This document shows positions 25,965 to 34,320 of a DNA stretch of 64,000 nucleotides, one piece after another (within the stretch, counting starts at the first letter, position 1; every line of letters begins with the position of its first letter). Below the pieces are notes generated by a model, which was not told the origin of the DNA, ran no database searches, and saw only the letters and a list, made by a program, of their open reading frames with translations. This DNA is from Alloboseaceae bacterium BT-24-1 (lineage in GTDB: Bacteria > Pseudomonadota > Alphaproteobacteria > Rhizobiales > Beijerinckiaceae). The stretch lies in NCBI GenBank assembly GCA_025846845.1, contig JAOYTL010000005.1, positions 248,001 to 312,000 on the forward strand, written 5' to 3'. Both the position numbers and the translations under genes were made by a program.

Positions 25965-26333
25965 TCGGGAACGAACAATCCCCATGGATGAGTTCCATCA
26001 CGACTTGGCGCCTCCTCGGTATCGTGATGGTCGGAACCTATGCGAAAAGTGCCACCCTCGATGCGTACCAACCCATCGGTGAGAGGCGGCCTGTCCAGCA
26101 CGTCATATTCCTCCGCGCCAACCCGGCCCGATCACTGCGCTTCGTCCGCTTGCAGCGACGGCCCATTCCTTCAGCCGTTCGCCCGCCGGCGGTAGCCAGC
26201 TCTTGTCGAACAGAGCCTTTGCGGGGCGTCTGCATGCAGATGCTCCCATCTGTTGCAAATATTTCACAAGAGATTTTATAGTTTGCCATGTCACCCCGGC
26301 TCGGCATGAACCGGCAGATGTGGAGGATCTCAC
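25965..26333. other. 369-bp intergenic region after the cluster
   Basis: No gene is supported here; short open frames on both strands lack motifs. No strong terminator hairpin for the upstream cluster is visible. The right end is A+T-rich (26241-26285) and carries an operator-like box for the following cupin/transport operon. Confidence 0.45.
26248..26267 (+). promoter_or_regulatory. Operator-like box upstream of the cupin/Bug operon
   Basis: The core ATATTTCACAAGAGAT (26249-26264) is an imperfect inverted repeat around ACAA. The same motif, in inverted orientation, occurs at 27638-27657, and a related copy lies at 34764-34781. All three are immediately upstream of operons of the same catabolic region, which ends with an FCD-type GntR gene. 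It is a likely binding site of that regulator (inference). Confidence 0.5.
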
Positions 26334-26660
26334 GTGAAAACCAGCGGCATCGGGACGATCGGCGACAGGATCGTCCTGGAGAACGAACAGGTCAGGGTGT
26401 GGCTCGTCGAGCTCGATCCCGGCCAGATCCAGTCGCGCCATATCCACGAGTTGCCCTACCTGATCGTGCCGCTGACCGAGGGCAAGAACATCATGCGTTT
26501 CGATGACGGGCGTGAGATCGCGACCGACGAGAAGCCGGGCGCCTGTCTCTGGCGCATGCCGGGCGTTCCCCATGAGCTCGAGAACATCAGCACCTGGCAG
26601 TATCGTAACGTGCTGGTCGAGATGAAGACCCCGGCCGCTGCGACGCCTGCCGCGCCATGA
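26334..26660 (+). CDS. Small cupin-domain protein
   Basis: A 108-residue single-domain cupin. It starts at a GTG preceded by GTGGAGGATCT. The metal motif region reads QSRHIHELPYLIVPLTEG, with two His residues as in cupin motif 1, and motif 2 reads PGVPHELENIS. Such small cupins can be dioxygenases, isomerases or ligand sensors; nothing decides between them. Its stop overlaps the start of the Bug receptor gene as ATGA, and a second cupin lies at 34321-34719 in the same putative regulon. Confidence 0.85.
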   Translation: MKTSGIGTIGDRIVLENEQVRVWLVELDPGQIQSRHIHELPYLIVPLTEGKNIMRFDDGREIATDEKPGACLWRMPGVPHELENISTWQYRNVLVEMKTPAAATPAAP

Positions 26661-27628
26661 TCGAGCGCAGGAGTCTCCTTGCCCTGCCGCTCCTCGCGCC
26701 ATTCCTGGCAGCGACCGCGCGAGCTCAGGGCCTGTCGAGCAGACCCGTCACCATCGTCTCGCCCTATATGGCAGGCGGCACCAGCGACATCATCGCCCGG
26801 GTACTCGGCGAGGGGCTGAACGAACTCTGGAAGCAGCCAGTGCTGATCGAGAACCGGCCGGGCGCGAATGGCTCGATCGGCGTCTCGGCCGTGGCGAGAT
26901 CGGCCCCCGATGGGCACACTTTGCTCGCCGTGGCTTCGAGTGCGCTGACGCTCAACCCCCTCCTGTACAAGAAGCTGTCCTATGACGTGGAGCGCGACCT
27001 CGTTCCCGTCAGCGTCACCGGGCAAGTCCCCAATGTCGTCGTCGTCAATCCCAGGCTGCCGGCGCGCGACCTCGCCGAACTGATCGCGCTCGCCAGGACG
27101 AAGTCCGGCGGCCTCACCTATGCCTCGCAGGGGATCGGCTCGAACGGCCAGATGAACGCCGAGATGTTCCGGCTCGCCACCGGCATCGCCCTCGTCCACG
27201 TCCCCTATAAGGGCAGCGCCCAGGCGGTGACCGACCTCGTCGGCGGGCAGGTCGACCTGATGTTCGACAACCTGCCGACGGTGCTCGAACACATCAGGGG
27301 CGGCCAGCTCCGGGCCCTGGCCGTGACCTCGGCCAGTCGCTCGCCCTTGCTGCCGGAGATACCGACCGTGGCGGAGGCGGCCATCCCCGGCTTCGACACC
27401 TCCGCCTGGTTCGCGGTGCTCGCGCCCAAGGCGACGCCGCCTGACCTGCTGGCTCGGGTCGAGCAGGCCGTGACGGGCGTTCTGGCGCGGCCGGCGATCT
27501 CCGCCAGGCTTGCGGCCGCGGGCGTGACCGTGGCTGCCGCGGGCTCGGCGGAGCTTGCGATGCGCATCGCGCGCGACCGCAGGACATGGAGCGAGGTCAT
27601 CGCCAGGGCAGGCATCGCGGTCGAGTGA
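26657..27628 (+). CDS. Bug family periplasmic substrate-binding protein (TctC type)
   Basis: A 323-residue periplasmic receptor of the Bug/TctC family, which binds carboxylates for tripartite tricarboxylate transporters. A signal peptide is visible (MIERRSLLALPLLAPFLAATARA). Family motifs include RPVTIVSPYMAGGTSDIIAR, VLIENRPGANGSIG and HVPYKGSAQAVTDLVGGQVDLMFDNLP. No tctA or tctB gene is in the window, so it is an orphan receptor that must share a transporter or act in sensing. Confidence 0.93.
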   Translation: MIERRSLLALPLLAPFLAATARAQGLSSRPVTIVSPYMAGGTSDIIARVLGEGLNELWKQPVLIENRPGANGSIGVSAVARSAPDGHTLLAVASSALTLNPLLYKKLSYDVERDLVPVSVTGQVPNVVVVNPRLPARDLAELIALARTKSGGLTYASQGIGSNGQMNAEMFRLATGIALVHVPYKGSAQAVTDLVGGQVDLMFDNLPTVLEHIRGGQLRALAVTSASRSPLLPEIPTVAEAAIPGFDTSAWFAVLAPKATPPDLLARVEQAVTGVLARPAISARLAAAGVTVAAAGSAELAMRIARDRRTWSEVIARAGIAVE

Positions 27629-27637
27629 TTTTCAAAA

Positions 27638-27657
27638 GATATCTCTTGAGAAATATC
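27638..27657 (-). promoter_or_regulatory. Operator-like inverted repeat upstream of the NMT1-type ABC operon
   Basis: GATATCTC and GAAATATC form an 8-base inverted repeat with one mismatch around TTGA. Read on the minus strand it is GATATTTC-TCAA-GAGATATC, which matches the box at 26248-26267 over the core. It lies about 60 bases before the start codon at 27716. Confidence 0.5.
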
Positions 27658-27715
27658 AGTGGATCGGACATCTTCCAGGCCAAGGGCTGATGCTCGCTGG
27701 AAGAGGGGAATGCCG

Positions 27716-28726
27716 ATGCACTGGATGAGGAAGACCGCCATCGCCAGCCTTGCGGGGGCGTTCGTCGCCACCCTTGGCTTCGCCGCTGCCCCTGCTCAGG
27801 CGCAGACCCCGATCACCTTCTCGCTCGATTTCCGCGCGCTCGGGCGTCATGCGGCCTGGTTCGTCGCCCTCGACAAGGGCTACTACAAGCAGGCCGGGCT
27901 CGACGTCAGCATCATCTCCGGACAGGGAACGGCGCAGGCGATCCAGGCGATCGAGGCCGGAACCGCGCAGATCGCCTTCTCCGACGTTGCCGGCGTCGTC
28001 GCAGCCCGGGCCAATGGCGGCTCGACCGCAAAGATGGTCTCGGTCATCTACCAGAAGGCGCCTTACGCGATCTTCTCGCTGCGCGACGGCGCCAATGTCC
28101 GCTCCGCCGATCAGCTCGCCGGGCTCGAGATCGGCAGCGGCGCCGGCAGCTTCACCCAGAAGGTGATCGAAGCCTTCATGGCGCAGAAGGGCATCAAGAC
28201 GCCGGCCAAGTTCACCAATATCGACCCGTCCGCCCGCGTCGGCATGCTTGCGGCCAAGAAGATCCCGGCGGTCGAGACTTTCGTGATGACGCGCCCTGGC
28301 GTCGCCAAGGCGGTCGGCTCGTCGAACGCCCGCACCTACCTGCTCGCCAATGACGGGCTCGTGCTCTACTCGAACGGCATCGTCGTACGCGATGATCTGA
28401 TCAAGTCGAAGCCGGATGTGATCAAGGCTTTCATCGCGGCCTCGCTGAAGGGCTGGAAGGACATGATCGCCAAACCCGACGAGGCGGCCGACATCGTCGT
28501 CAAGCTCAACAAGGGTCTCGAGAAGGATGTCGTTCTCGAGGAGATCGAGATCGTGAGCGAGTTGGTGAAGACCGAGGTCACCGAGAAGAAGGGGCTGGGC
28601 GCGATCGACCCCGAGGCGATGGCCGCCTCCGTGTCACTCATCCTCCAGACCCTGCCTGGCGCCAAGCTCGCAGCCGGCGACGTCTACGATGCGACCTTGC
28701 TGCCCGCGACGCCGGTTCTTCCGTGA
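27716..28726 (+). CDS. ABC transporter substrate-binding protein, NMT1/SsuA family
   Basis: A 336-residue periplasmic receptor of the NMT1/THI5/SsuA/TauA type. A signal peptide ends near AAPAQAQ. The motif FSLDFRALGRHAAWFVALDKGYYKQAGLDV is typical of the family, as is GTAQAIQAIEAGTAQIAF. The ATG at 27716 is chosen because AAGAGGGG lies about 7 bases upstream; an ATG at 27710 is too close to it. It is followed by coupled ATPase and permease genes. Ligands in this family include pyrimidine precursors, sulfonates and aromatic acids; which applies here is not visible. Confidence 0.92.
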   Translation: MHWMRKTAIASLAGAFVATLGFAAAPAQAQTPITFSLDFRALGRHAAWFVALDKGYYKQAGLDVSIISGQGTAQAIQAIEAGTAQIAFSDVAGVVAARANGGSTAKMVSVIYQKAPYAIFSLRDGANVRSADQLAGLEIGSGAGSFTQKVIEAFMAQKGIKTPAKFTNIDPSARVGMLAAKKIPAVETFVMTRPGVAKAVGSSNARTYLLANDGLVLYSNGIVVRDDLIKSKPDVIKAFIAASLKGWKDMIAKPDEAADIVVKLNKGLEKDVVLEEIEIVSELVKTEVTEKKGLGAIDPEAMAASVSLILQTLPGAKLAAGDVYDATLLPATPVLP

Positions 28727-29535
28727 CTTCATCCGTCGCAGAACCGCAGAGCACGCCTCAGGAGGCGGGCGACATCTACGGCCGCTTCGTCGGCGTCCGT
28801 AAGGTTTTCGGCAAGCAGGAGGGCGCGATGATCGCACTCTCGGATGTCGACTACGAGCTCAGGAAGGGCGAGCTCGTCGCCCTGCTCGGCCCTAGCGGTT
28901 GCGGCAAGACCACCTTGCTGCGGATCGTTGCCGGCCTGACCAAGCCCAGCGGCGGCAGCGTCGTGATCCGCGGTCGCGAGGTCACCGAGCCGCAGGACGA
29001 TTTCGGCTTCGTCTTCCAGAGCCCGAACCTGCTGCCTTGGCGCACCGTGCTTTCGAACGTACTCTTTCCGATGGAGATCAAGGGACGGCTCGATGCGGCG
29101 GCAAAGGCGCGCGCCGTCGAGCTATTGGAGCATGTCGGCCTCGGCAAGTTCCTGAAGAGCCGTCCGCACGAGCTCTCCGGCGGCATGAAGCAGCGGGTCG
29201 CGCTCTGCCGGGCGCTGATCCACTCCCCTTCCCTCCTCCTGATGGACGAGCCCTTCGGCGCTCTCGACGAGCTCACCCGGATGGAGATGCACGAATTGCT
29301 GCTCGGCATCCGCCGTCTGACCGGGGCGACCGTGATGTTCGTGACGCACTCGATCTCCGAGGCAGTCTATCTCGCCGACGAGGTCCTCGTCTTCAGCGCC
29401 CGCCCGGGCCGCGTCTCCGACCGGATCCGGATCGACCTGCCCTATCCGCGGGCCGCGAGCCAGCGCTTCACGACGGCCTTCAGCGAGTACGAGCGCCGCG
29501 CCGGCGCCGGGCTCGGCGTCCTTCATCACGCATGA
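28723..29535 (+). CDS. ABC transporter ATP-binding protein, SsuB/TauB type
   Basis: A 270-residue ATPase that powers the adjacent importer. Walker A is GPSGCGKTT, the signature is LSGGMKQRVALCRAL and Walker B is LLLMDEPFGALDE; the H-loop is in MFVTHSISEAVYLADEV. The GTG start overlaps the receptor stop (GTGA), and the end overlaps the permease start (ATGA), so the three genes are translationally coupled. Confidence 0.93.
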   Translation: MTSSVAEPQSTPQEAGDIYGRFVGVRKVFGKQEGAMIALSDVDYELRKGELVALLGPSGCGKTTLLRIVAGLTKPSGGSVVIRGREVTEPQDDFGFVFQSPNLLPWRTVLSNVLFPMEIKGRLDAAAKARAVELLEHVGLGKFLKSRPHELSGGMKQRVALCRALIHSPSLLLMDEPFGALDELTRMEMHELLLGIRRLTGATVMFVTHSISEAVYLADEVLVFSARPGRVSDRIRIDLPYPRAASQRFTTAFSEYERRAGAGLGVLHHA

Positions 29536-30317
29536 CGATCAACGCCATGAAAATCTCCTCCGAAGCTGTCACGCGGGTCGCCTATCCGGTGCTCGGCCTG
29601 CTGCTGCTGCTCCTGCTCTGGCAGGGCTACATCGTGCTGTTCGACGTGCCGCAGGCGGTGCTGCCGCGCCCGCTCGCGGTCTGGAACGCGACGATCAACA
29701 ACCTGCCGCTGCTGCTCTCCGAGGGTCGCGTGACGCTGCTCGAAAGCGTCTACGGCTTCCTGCTCGCCTTCTTCCTGGGCATCCCGATCGCCGTGGCGAT
29801 TTCCTCGTCGCGCACGCTCAACCTGATGTTCTATCCGCTGCTGATCGCGACGCAGGCTCTACCCAAGGTCGCGCTGGCGCCGCTGATCCTGGTCTGGCTC
29901 GGCACCGGCATAGAATCCAAGCTCGCCATCGCTTGGCTCGTCGCCTTCTTCCCGATCGTGGTCGATACCGCCACCGGCCTGCGCTCGACACCCACGGAGA
30001 TGCTCGACCTTGCCGCCTCGGTCCGCGCCACCGGCTGGCAGACCTTCTGGAAGATCAAGTTCCCGGCCGCCCTGCCTTTCGTCATCACCGGCTCGAAGGT
30101 CGCGATCACGCTCGCCGTCATCGGCGCCGTGATCGGCGAGTTCATCAGCTCGAACGAGGGGCTCGGCAACCTCCTGCTCGTCGCCAACTCGCAGGTGAAC
30201 ACGCCGCTCGCCTTCGCCGCGCTGCTGGCGCTGGCGGTGCTCGGCATGGCGCTCTACGCCGTCGTCGCCTTCGTCGACATCGCGCTGAAGCCCTGGTTCA
30301 GCGAAGTCCGGCATTGA
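29532..30317 (+). CDS. ABC transporter permease, SsuC/TauC type
   Basis: A 261-residue inner-membrane permease with about six helices. The cytoplasmic EAA-type loop is in TEMLDLAASVRATGWQTFWKIKFPAALPF, the coupling site to the ATPase. It starts at the ATG overlapping the ATPase stop. With the two preceding genes it forms a complete single-permease importer. Confidence 0.93.
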   Translation: MTINAMKISSEAVTRVAYPVLGLLLLLLLWQGYIVLFDVPQAVLPRPLAVWNATINNLPLLLSEGRVTLLESVYGFLLAFFLGIPIAVAISSSRTLNLMFYPLLIATQALPKVALAPLILVWLGTGIESKLAIAWLVAFFPIVVDTATGLRSTPTEMLDLAASVRATGWQTFWKIKFPAALPFVITGSKVAITLAVIGAVIGEFISSNEGLGNLLLVANSQVNTPLAFAALLALAVLGMALYAVVAFVDIALKPWFSEVRH

Positions 30318-30341
30318 TGGGCTCGCTATGATGGACTTGCC

Positions 30342-30905
30342 ATGACGAAGTCCCGCATCGCCCTGCTCATCGGCTCGCTCAGCCGTGACTCGATCAATCG
30401 CCGGCTAGCGACGGCCCTCGCGCAACTCGGTTCCGACCGCTTCGAATTTCGGGAGAGCGCTCTCGCCGAACTGCCGCTCTACAACCGCGACATGGACCGC
30501 GCGCTGCCACCTGCGGTGCTGGCCTTCAAGCAGGCGATCGAAGCGGCCGATGGCGTGCTGATCGTCTCACCCGAATACAACCGCTCGGTCCCCTCCGCAC
30601 TCAAGAACGCCATCGACTGGGGCTCGCGCGCCTATGGCGCCAACTCCTGGCGCGGCAAGCCGACGGCGATCGCGGGCCTGGCCAGCGGCTCGCTCGGGAC
30701 GGCGCCGGCCCAGCAGCATCTGCGCAACATCCTCTCGCATCTCGACGTCCATGTACTCCCGCAACCCGAGGTCTGCATGGCGATGCGCGAGGGTCTCTTC
30801 ACTGCCGATGGCGACATCGCCGATCCCGCAACGCGGCAGTTCCTCGACGGCTTCCTCACCCGCTTTTCCGCGCATGTCGCGCGCTTCGCGATGGCACCCG
30901 CATGA
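30342..30905 (+). CDS. NADPH-dependent FMN reductase
   Basis: A 187-residue flavodoxin-fold reductase. The phosphate-binding motif LIGSLSRDSINRRLA and the motif SPEYNRSVPSALKNAIDWGSR are diagnostic of the NADPH-dependent FMN reductase family (PF03358). It could supply reduced FMN to a two-component monooxygenase or reduce quinones. No FMNH2-dependent oxygenase lies beside it. It is in the same plus-strand operon as the NMT1-type importer and overlaps the following amidohydrolase gene as ATGA. Confidence 0.92.
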   Translation: MTKSRIALLIGSLSRDSINRRLATALAQLGSDRFEFRESALAELPLYNRDMDRALPPAVLAFKQAIEAADGVLIVSPEYNRSVPSALKNAIDWGSRAYGANSWRGKPTAIAGLASGSLGTAPAQQHLRNILSHLDVHVLPQPEVCMAMREGLFTADGDIADPATRQFLDGFLTRFSAHVARFAMAPA

Positions 30906-31855
30906 CCCAGCGTATCGCCCTCGACGTCCACGCCCATCTCATTCCGGTCGGCGCACCGTTCGCCAGCGTCCCCGGCGTGAGCTGGGACGCGGCGAGCGAA
31001 AAGCTCGTCATCGACGGCCACCAGATCGGCATCAAGGCGCTGTTCCACTCCGAGGCGTTGATCGCCTGGATGGACGAGCAGCATGTCGAGCGCGCCTGGA
31101 TCTCGGTGCCACCGCCGACCTATCGCCCCGGGCTCGATGCAGCTCAGGCCGACGCGTGGACTCGGTTGCTGAATGACGGGCTCGCCGCGATCGCTGCGGC
31201 GCATCCGGACCGGCTGGCCCCGCTCTTCCATTTGCCGGTCGCCCATCCCGAGCTCGCCGCCCGGATCGTGCGCGAGCGCTCCACGGGCACTGAGGCCCGC
31301 TTTTCCATGCCGACGGGCGAGCCAGGGCTGGTGCTGTCCGATGCCAGCCATATCCCGCTCTGGCAGGCGCTGGATGCTGTCTCGGCCTTCGTTTTCCTGC
31401 ATCCCGGCGAGGGTTGCGACGGGCGGCTCGACCCGTTCTACCTGCACAATCTCCTGGGCAATCCAAGCGAGACGGCGGTCGCGGCCGGCCATCTCGTCTT
31501 CGCCGGCGTGCTGGAACGGCATCCGCGCATCACCATCTGCCTCGCCCATGCCGGGGGAACCGTGCCTGCCGTGGCCGGGCGCTGGCAGCGTGGCTTCGAG
31601 ACCGGGCGGCCCGGCGTCAACCGAGAGGTCGAGCCGCCGGCGCACGCGCTGCGCCGCTTCTGCGTCGACTGCATCGCGCATGACGACACGCTGCTCGATC
31701 TGGCAGCCTCGGTGTTCGGCCCGGAACGGATCGTCTTCGGCTCCGACTGGCCGTTCCCGATGGGCCTGATCGAGCCGCATAAGCAGCTCGCCGGCCTCAG
31801 CGAGAGCCGGCGCCGGGCGATCTTCTGCGACAATCCCGCCAAGCTGATGGGCTGA
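30902..31855 (+). CDS. Amidohydrolase family protein, ACMSD-like (Amidohydro_2)
   Basis: A 317-residue TIM-barrel metal-dependent enzyme of the amidohydrolase_2 family, which includes 2-amino-3-carboxymuconate-semialdehyde decarboxylase and resorcylate decarboxylases. The N-terminal metal motif is DVHAHLIP (His10, His12); later ligands are in CLAHAGG and FGSDWPFPMG (Asp). It probably decarboxylates or hydrolyses an aromatic-ring-derived acid. It closes the plus-strand operon and is followed by a strong hairpin terminator. The converging operon encodes FAH and RidA proteins, which fits a muconate-type pathway. Confidence 0.88.
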   Translation: MTQRIALDVHAHLIPVGAPFASVPGVSWDAASEKLVIDGHQIGIKALFHSEALIAWMDEQHVERAWISVPPPTYRPGLDAAQADAWTRLLNDGLAAIAAAHPDRLAPLFHLPVAHPELAARIVRERSTGTEARFSMPTGEPGLVLSDASHIPLWQALDAVSAFVFLHPGEGCDGRLDPFYLHNLLGNPSETAVAAGHLVFAGVLERHPRITICLAHAGGTVPAVAGRWQRGFETGRPGVNREVEPPAHALRRFCVDCIAHDDTLLDLAASVFGPERIVFGSDWPFPMGLIEPHKQLAGLSESRRRAIFCDNPAKLMG

Positions 31856-31861
31856 CATGAA

Positions 31862-31895
31862 AAAGGGCCGGCTCCCTGCAAGGAGCCGGCCCTTT
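31862..31895. terminator. Bidirectional intrinsic terminator between convergent operons
   Basis: A perfect 14-base stem (31862-31875 with 31882-31895) encloses a 6-base loop. The A-run on the left gives a T-run on the minus strand, and the right arm ends TTT for the plus strand. It lies between the amidohydrolase stop and the FAH-family stop, so it can end both transcripts. Confidence 0.9.
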
Positions 31896-31914
31896 CGCTT
31901 GATGGCCGCGCCCT

Positions 31915-32814
31915 TCAGGGCGTGACGTCGCTGTTCCCGGCGAGGTCGTGCTCGACGAGGCGATTGCGCAGTTCGCCCAGGCCCTCGGCCTGGACCACGA
32001 CCTCGTCGCCCGCCTTGAGAAAGACCTGCGGCTCGCGCGCATTGCCGATCCCGCTCGGTGTTCCCGTCAGCAGGACATCGCCCGGATGCAGCGTCATGCC
32101 GAAGGACAGCTCTGCGATGAGCTCGTCGATCGGGAAGGCCATCTGCGCCGCCACGGCATTCTGCATGAGTTCGCCATTGAGCAGGCATTGCAGCCTGACC
32201 TTGGGAAGGTCGATCTCGTCCGGCGTCGCCACATAAGGGCCGAGCGGCATGGTGCCGTCGATGCTCTTGCCCTTCAGCCATTGCCCGCCATGGCGGCGCT
32301 GCAGGTCGCGCTGCGAGACGTCGTTGGCGAGGCAGAAGCCGAAGATGTGCTCATGCGCCCGCGAACGCGGGATGCTGCGGCCGCCCTTGCCGATGATGAT
32401 CGCGATCTCGGCCTCATAGTCCCATTTCGCCGAGATGCGGGCATCGAAGGCGATGTCGTCCTGCGGACCGATCACCACGTCGGGCGATTTCGTGAAGAAG
32501 GTCGGCGCTTTCGGGCGGTCGACATCCTGCCCCTCGCGCTTGCCCTTGCTCTCCTCGAAATGGTCCCAGTAGTTCCAGCCGGTGCAGAGCACGTCACGTC
32601 GGAAGCGACGCACCGGCGCAGCCAGAGACGCCCTCGCCAACGGCAGGCGCGCGCCCTTGTCGAGGCCGGCGACGATCAGCGCCTGCCGCTCGCTAGGCGG
32701 CAGGCCGATGAAGGCGACGAGGTCGCCGGCACCCGGCGTCAGCAGGACCACCTGGTCATCGACGACGAGGCCGAGCCGCTCGCCGCCCTCATGGCGCAGA
32801 TTGACGTAACGCAT
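31915..32814 (-). CDS. Fumarylacetoacetate hydrolase (FAH) family protein
   Basis: A 299-residue member of the FAH superfamily, which cleaves or decarboxylates 2-keto acids with a Mg ion. Motifs seen are NYWDHFEESKGKREGQDVDRPKAPTFF, DYEAEIAIIIGKGGRSI (metal Glu residues) and LHPGDVLLTGTPSGIGNAREPQVFLKAGDEV. It is last in a minus-strand operon with RidA, an Ldh-family oxidoreductase and a cupin. Possible reactions include 2-oxo-3-hexenedioate decarboxylation or hydratase activity; the family alone does not decide. Confidence 0.92.
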   Translation of the reverse strand: MRYVNLRHEGGERLGLVVDDQVVLLTPGAGDLVAFIGLPPSERQALIVAGLDKGARLPLARASLAAPVRRFRRDVLCTGWNYWDHFEESKGKREGQDVDRPKAPTFFTKSPDVVIGPQDDIAFDARISAKWDYEAEIAIIIGKGGRSIPRSRAHEHIFGFCLANDVSQRDLQRRHGGQWLKGKSIDGTMPLGPYVATPDEIDLPKVRLQCLLNGELMQNAVAAQMAFPIDELIAELSFGMTLHPGDVLLTGTPSGIGNAREPQVFLKAGDEVVVQAEGLGELRNRLVEHDLAGNSDVTP

Positions 32815-32821
32815 CGGCGGT

Positions 32822-33220
32822 TCAGTCCTGGATGACCGCGATGGCGTTGATCTCGATCAGATAGTCCGGCGAGGTCATCTTGCAGATCTCGACCATGGTC
32901 GAGGCCGGCGCGATGCCGGTGAAGTATTCGCGCCGCACTTTATGGATCGCGTCGAAATGCTCCATGTTGCGGACATAGACGTCGACGCGGCAGATGTCGT
33001 CGAGCGTGCCGCCGGCCTCCTCGACCGCAGCCTTCAGATTCTCGCAGACCTGACGGGTCTGCTCCGAGACGTCGCCGATGCCGGCGATCGTGCCGTCGGC
33101 GCGGCGCGAGGTCATGCCGGAGAGGAAGACGAAGCGGCCGCGGGCTTCGATCGCGGTCGCCTGCGAGAAATGGCCGTTCGGCTGGCGCAACTTGGCGCTG
33201 GTGATCTTCTGCTTGGCCAT
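32822..33220 (-). CDS. RidA family protein (YjgF-like), second copy
   Basis: A 132-residue RidA-superfamily protein, distinct from the copy at 5811-6227. It shows LSGMTSRRADGTIAG, QTRQVCENLKAAVEEAGGTLDDI and a C-terminal STMVEICKMTSPDYLIEINAIAVI; the usual catalytic Arg before VE is Met here. RidA relatives include 2-aminomuconate deaminase, a notable fit with the neighbouring FAH and ACMSD-like genes. It lies 7 bases upstream of the FAH gene in the same operon. Confidence 0.9.
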   Translation of the reverse strand: MAKQKITSAKLRQPNGHFSQATAIEARGRFVFLSGMTSRRADGTIAGIGDVSEQTRQVCENLKAAVEEAGGTLDDICRVDVYVRNMEHFDAIHKVRREYFTGIAPASTMVEICKMTSPDYLIEINAIAVIQD

Positions 33221-33238
33221 GGTGAAACTCCTAGAGGG

Positions 33239-34294
33239 TCATGAAAGGGAAGACGGAACCGGGACGCCGAGCCGCTCGGCGGCAGCGCGCAAGGCCGAAA
33301 GCGTCGCCGGCGCCATGCGGCAGTTGCCGTCGAAATCGCGGTGCGCCCTGGCCGCACGGTCGCCGGGCATACGGATCGGCGAGGCACCCGGTGCGGGCTT
33401 CGAGCCACGGATGCGCTCGGCAAAATCGGAGGCTGCCGCCTCGAACTCGCTGAGCGGCCGAAAGCCGGCGACGTCGATAGCGATGAAGAGATTGGCGCTG
33501 GCATAAGGCTCGGAAAGATCGCCATAGAGCGGACGCACGGCATCGCCGATCGCGCCGCCCGACAGCCCGCCCGCGAGCAGGTCGACCATCACCGCGAGGC
33601 CGAAGCCCTTGGCGCCGGCAGCCGGCAACAGCATGCCCTTGATCGCCTCGGCCGCGTCGGTCGTCGGCAGGCCAGCGGCCGTTACGGCCCAACCTTCGGG
33701 GATAGGCTCGCCGCGGCTCTCCGCCAGCCTGATCCTGCCCATGGCGCCGGCGCTCATGGCGAGATCGAGCACCAGCGGCTCGCCGCCGGTGGGCACGGCG
33801 ATCGCGAGCGGGTTGTTGCCGACGACACGCTCGGCTCCGCCCGGCGCGGGCAGCAGCGGGCGGGTGTTGGCCATGACGATGCCGATCTGGCCGGCAAGGG
33901 CGATCTTGCGCGCAAAGCGGCCGGCGGCGCCGAAATGGAAGGCGTTGCGCATGGCGATGACCGCCAGGCCATGCTCCTCAGCCCGCTCGATCGCGAGCTC
34001 GGATGCCCGCTCGGCCGTAACCTGGCCGAGGCCATTCGCGGCATCGATGGTGACGCGCGCGCCGGCATCAACGACGATCTCGCCCTTCGCCGCGGCATCG
34101 ACCGAGCCCTTCTCGATGCGCTCGAGATACATCGGCAGCAACATCAGCCCGTGCGAGCCGAGGCCTTCGATGTCGGCATCGACCAGAGCCTCAGCGACCA
34201 GGCTCGCATGCTCAGCGGGAGCGCCGACCTTTGCGAGCAGCGCCTGAGCGAGATCGCGCAGCGCGGCGGCTGGCTGGAAAGCGGGATTGCTCAT
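33239..34294 (-). CDS. Ldh family NAD(P)-dependent oxidoreductase (malate/L-lactate/ureidoglycolate type)
   Basis: A 351-residue enzyme of the MDH2/Ldh_2 family with its special non-Rossmann NAD(P) fold. Motifs include GLGSHGLMLLPMYLERIEKG (catalytic His), NAFHFGAAGRFARKIA and KGFGLAVMVDLLAGGLSGG. The ATG at 34294 is chosen since MSNPAF begins the homologous region; an upstream ATG at 34324 would overlap the cupin stop. Substrates are 2-hydroxy acids or 2-imino/oxo acids, which suits an operon that also has RidA. Confidence 0.9.
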   Translation of the reverse strand: MSNPAFQPAAALRDLAQALLAKVGAPAEHASLVAEALVDADIEGLGSHGLMLLPMYLERIEKGSVDAAAKGEIVVDAGARVTIDAANGLGQVTAERASELAIERAEEHGLAVIAMRNAFHFGAAGRFARKIALAGQIGIVMANTRPLLPAPGGAERVVGNNPLAIAVPTGGEPLVLDLAMSAGAMGRIRLAESRGEPIPEGWAVTAAGLPTTDAAEAIKGMLLPAAGAKGFGLAVMVDLLAGGLSGGAIGDAVRPLYGDLSEPYASANLFIAIDVAGFRPLSEFEAAASDFAERIRGSKPAPGASPIRMPGDRAARAHRDFDGNCRMAPATLSALRAAAERLGVPVPSSLS

Positions 34295-34320
34295 GATGCG
34301 AACCTCGGCTCGATCGGCGA

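Noticed and set aside
25988..26281. 97-codon open frame after the MBL gene
   Set aside because: No motif, no good ribosome-binding site, and codon choice looks like non-coding sequence; it overlaps an A+T-rich promoter-like end.
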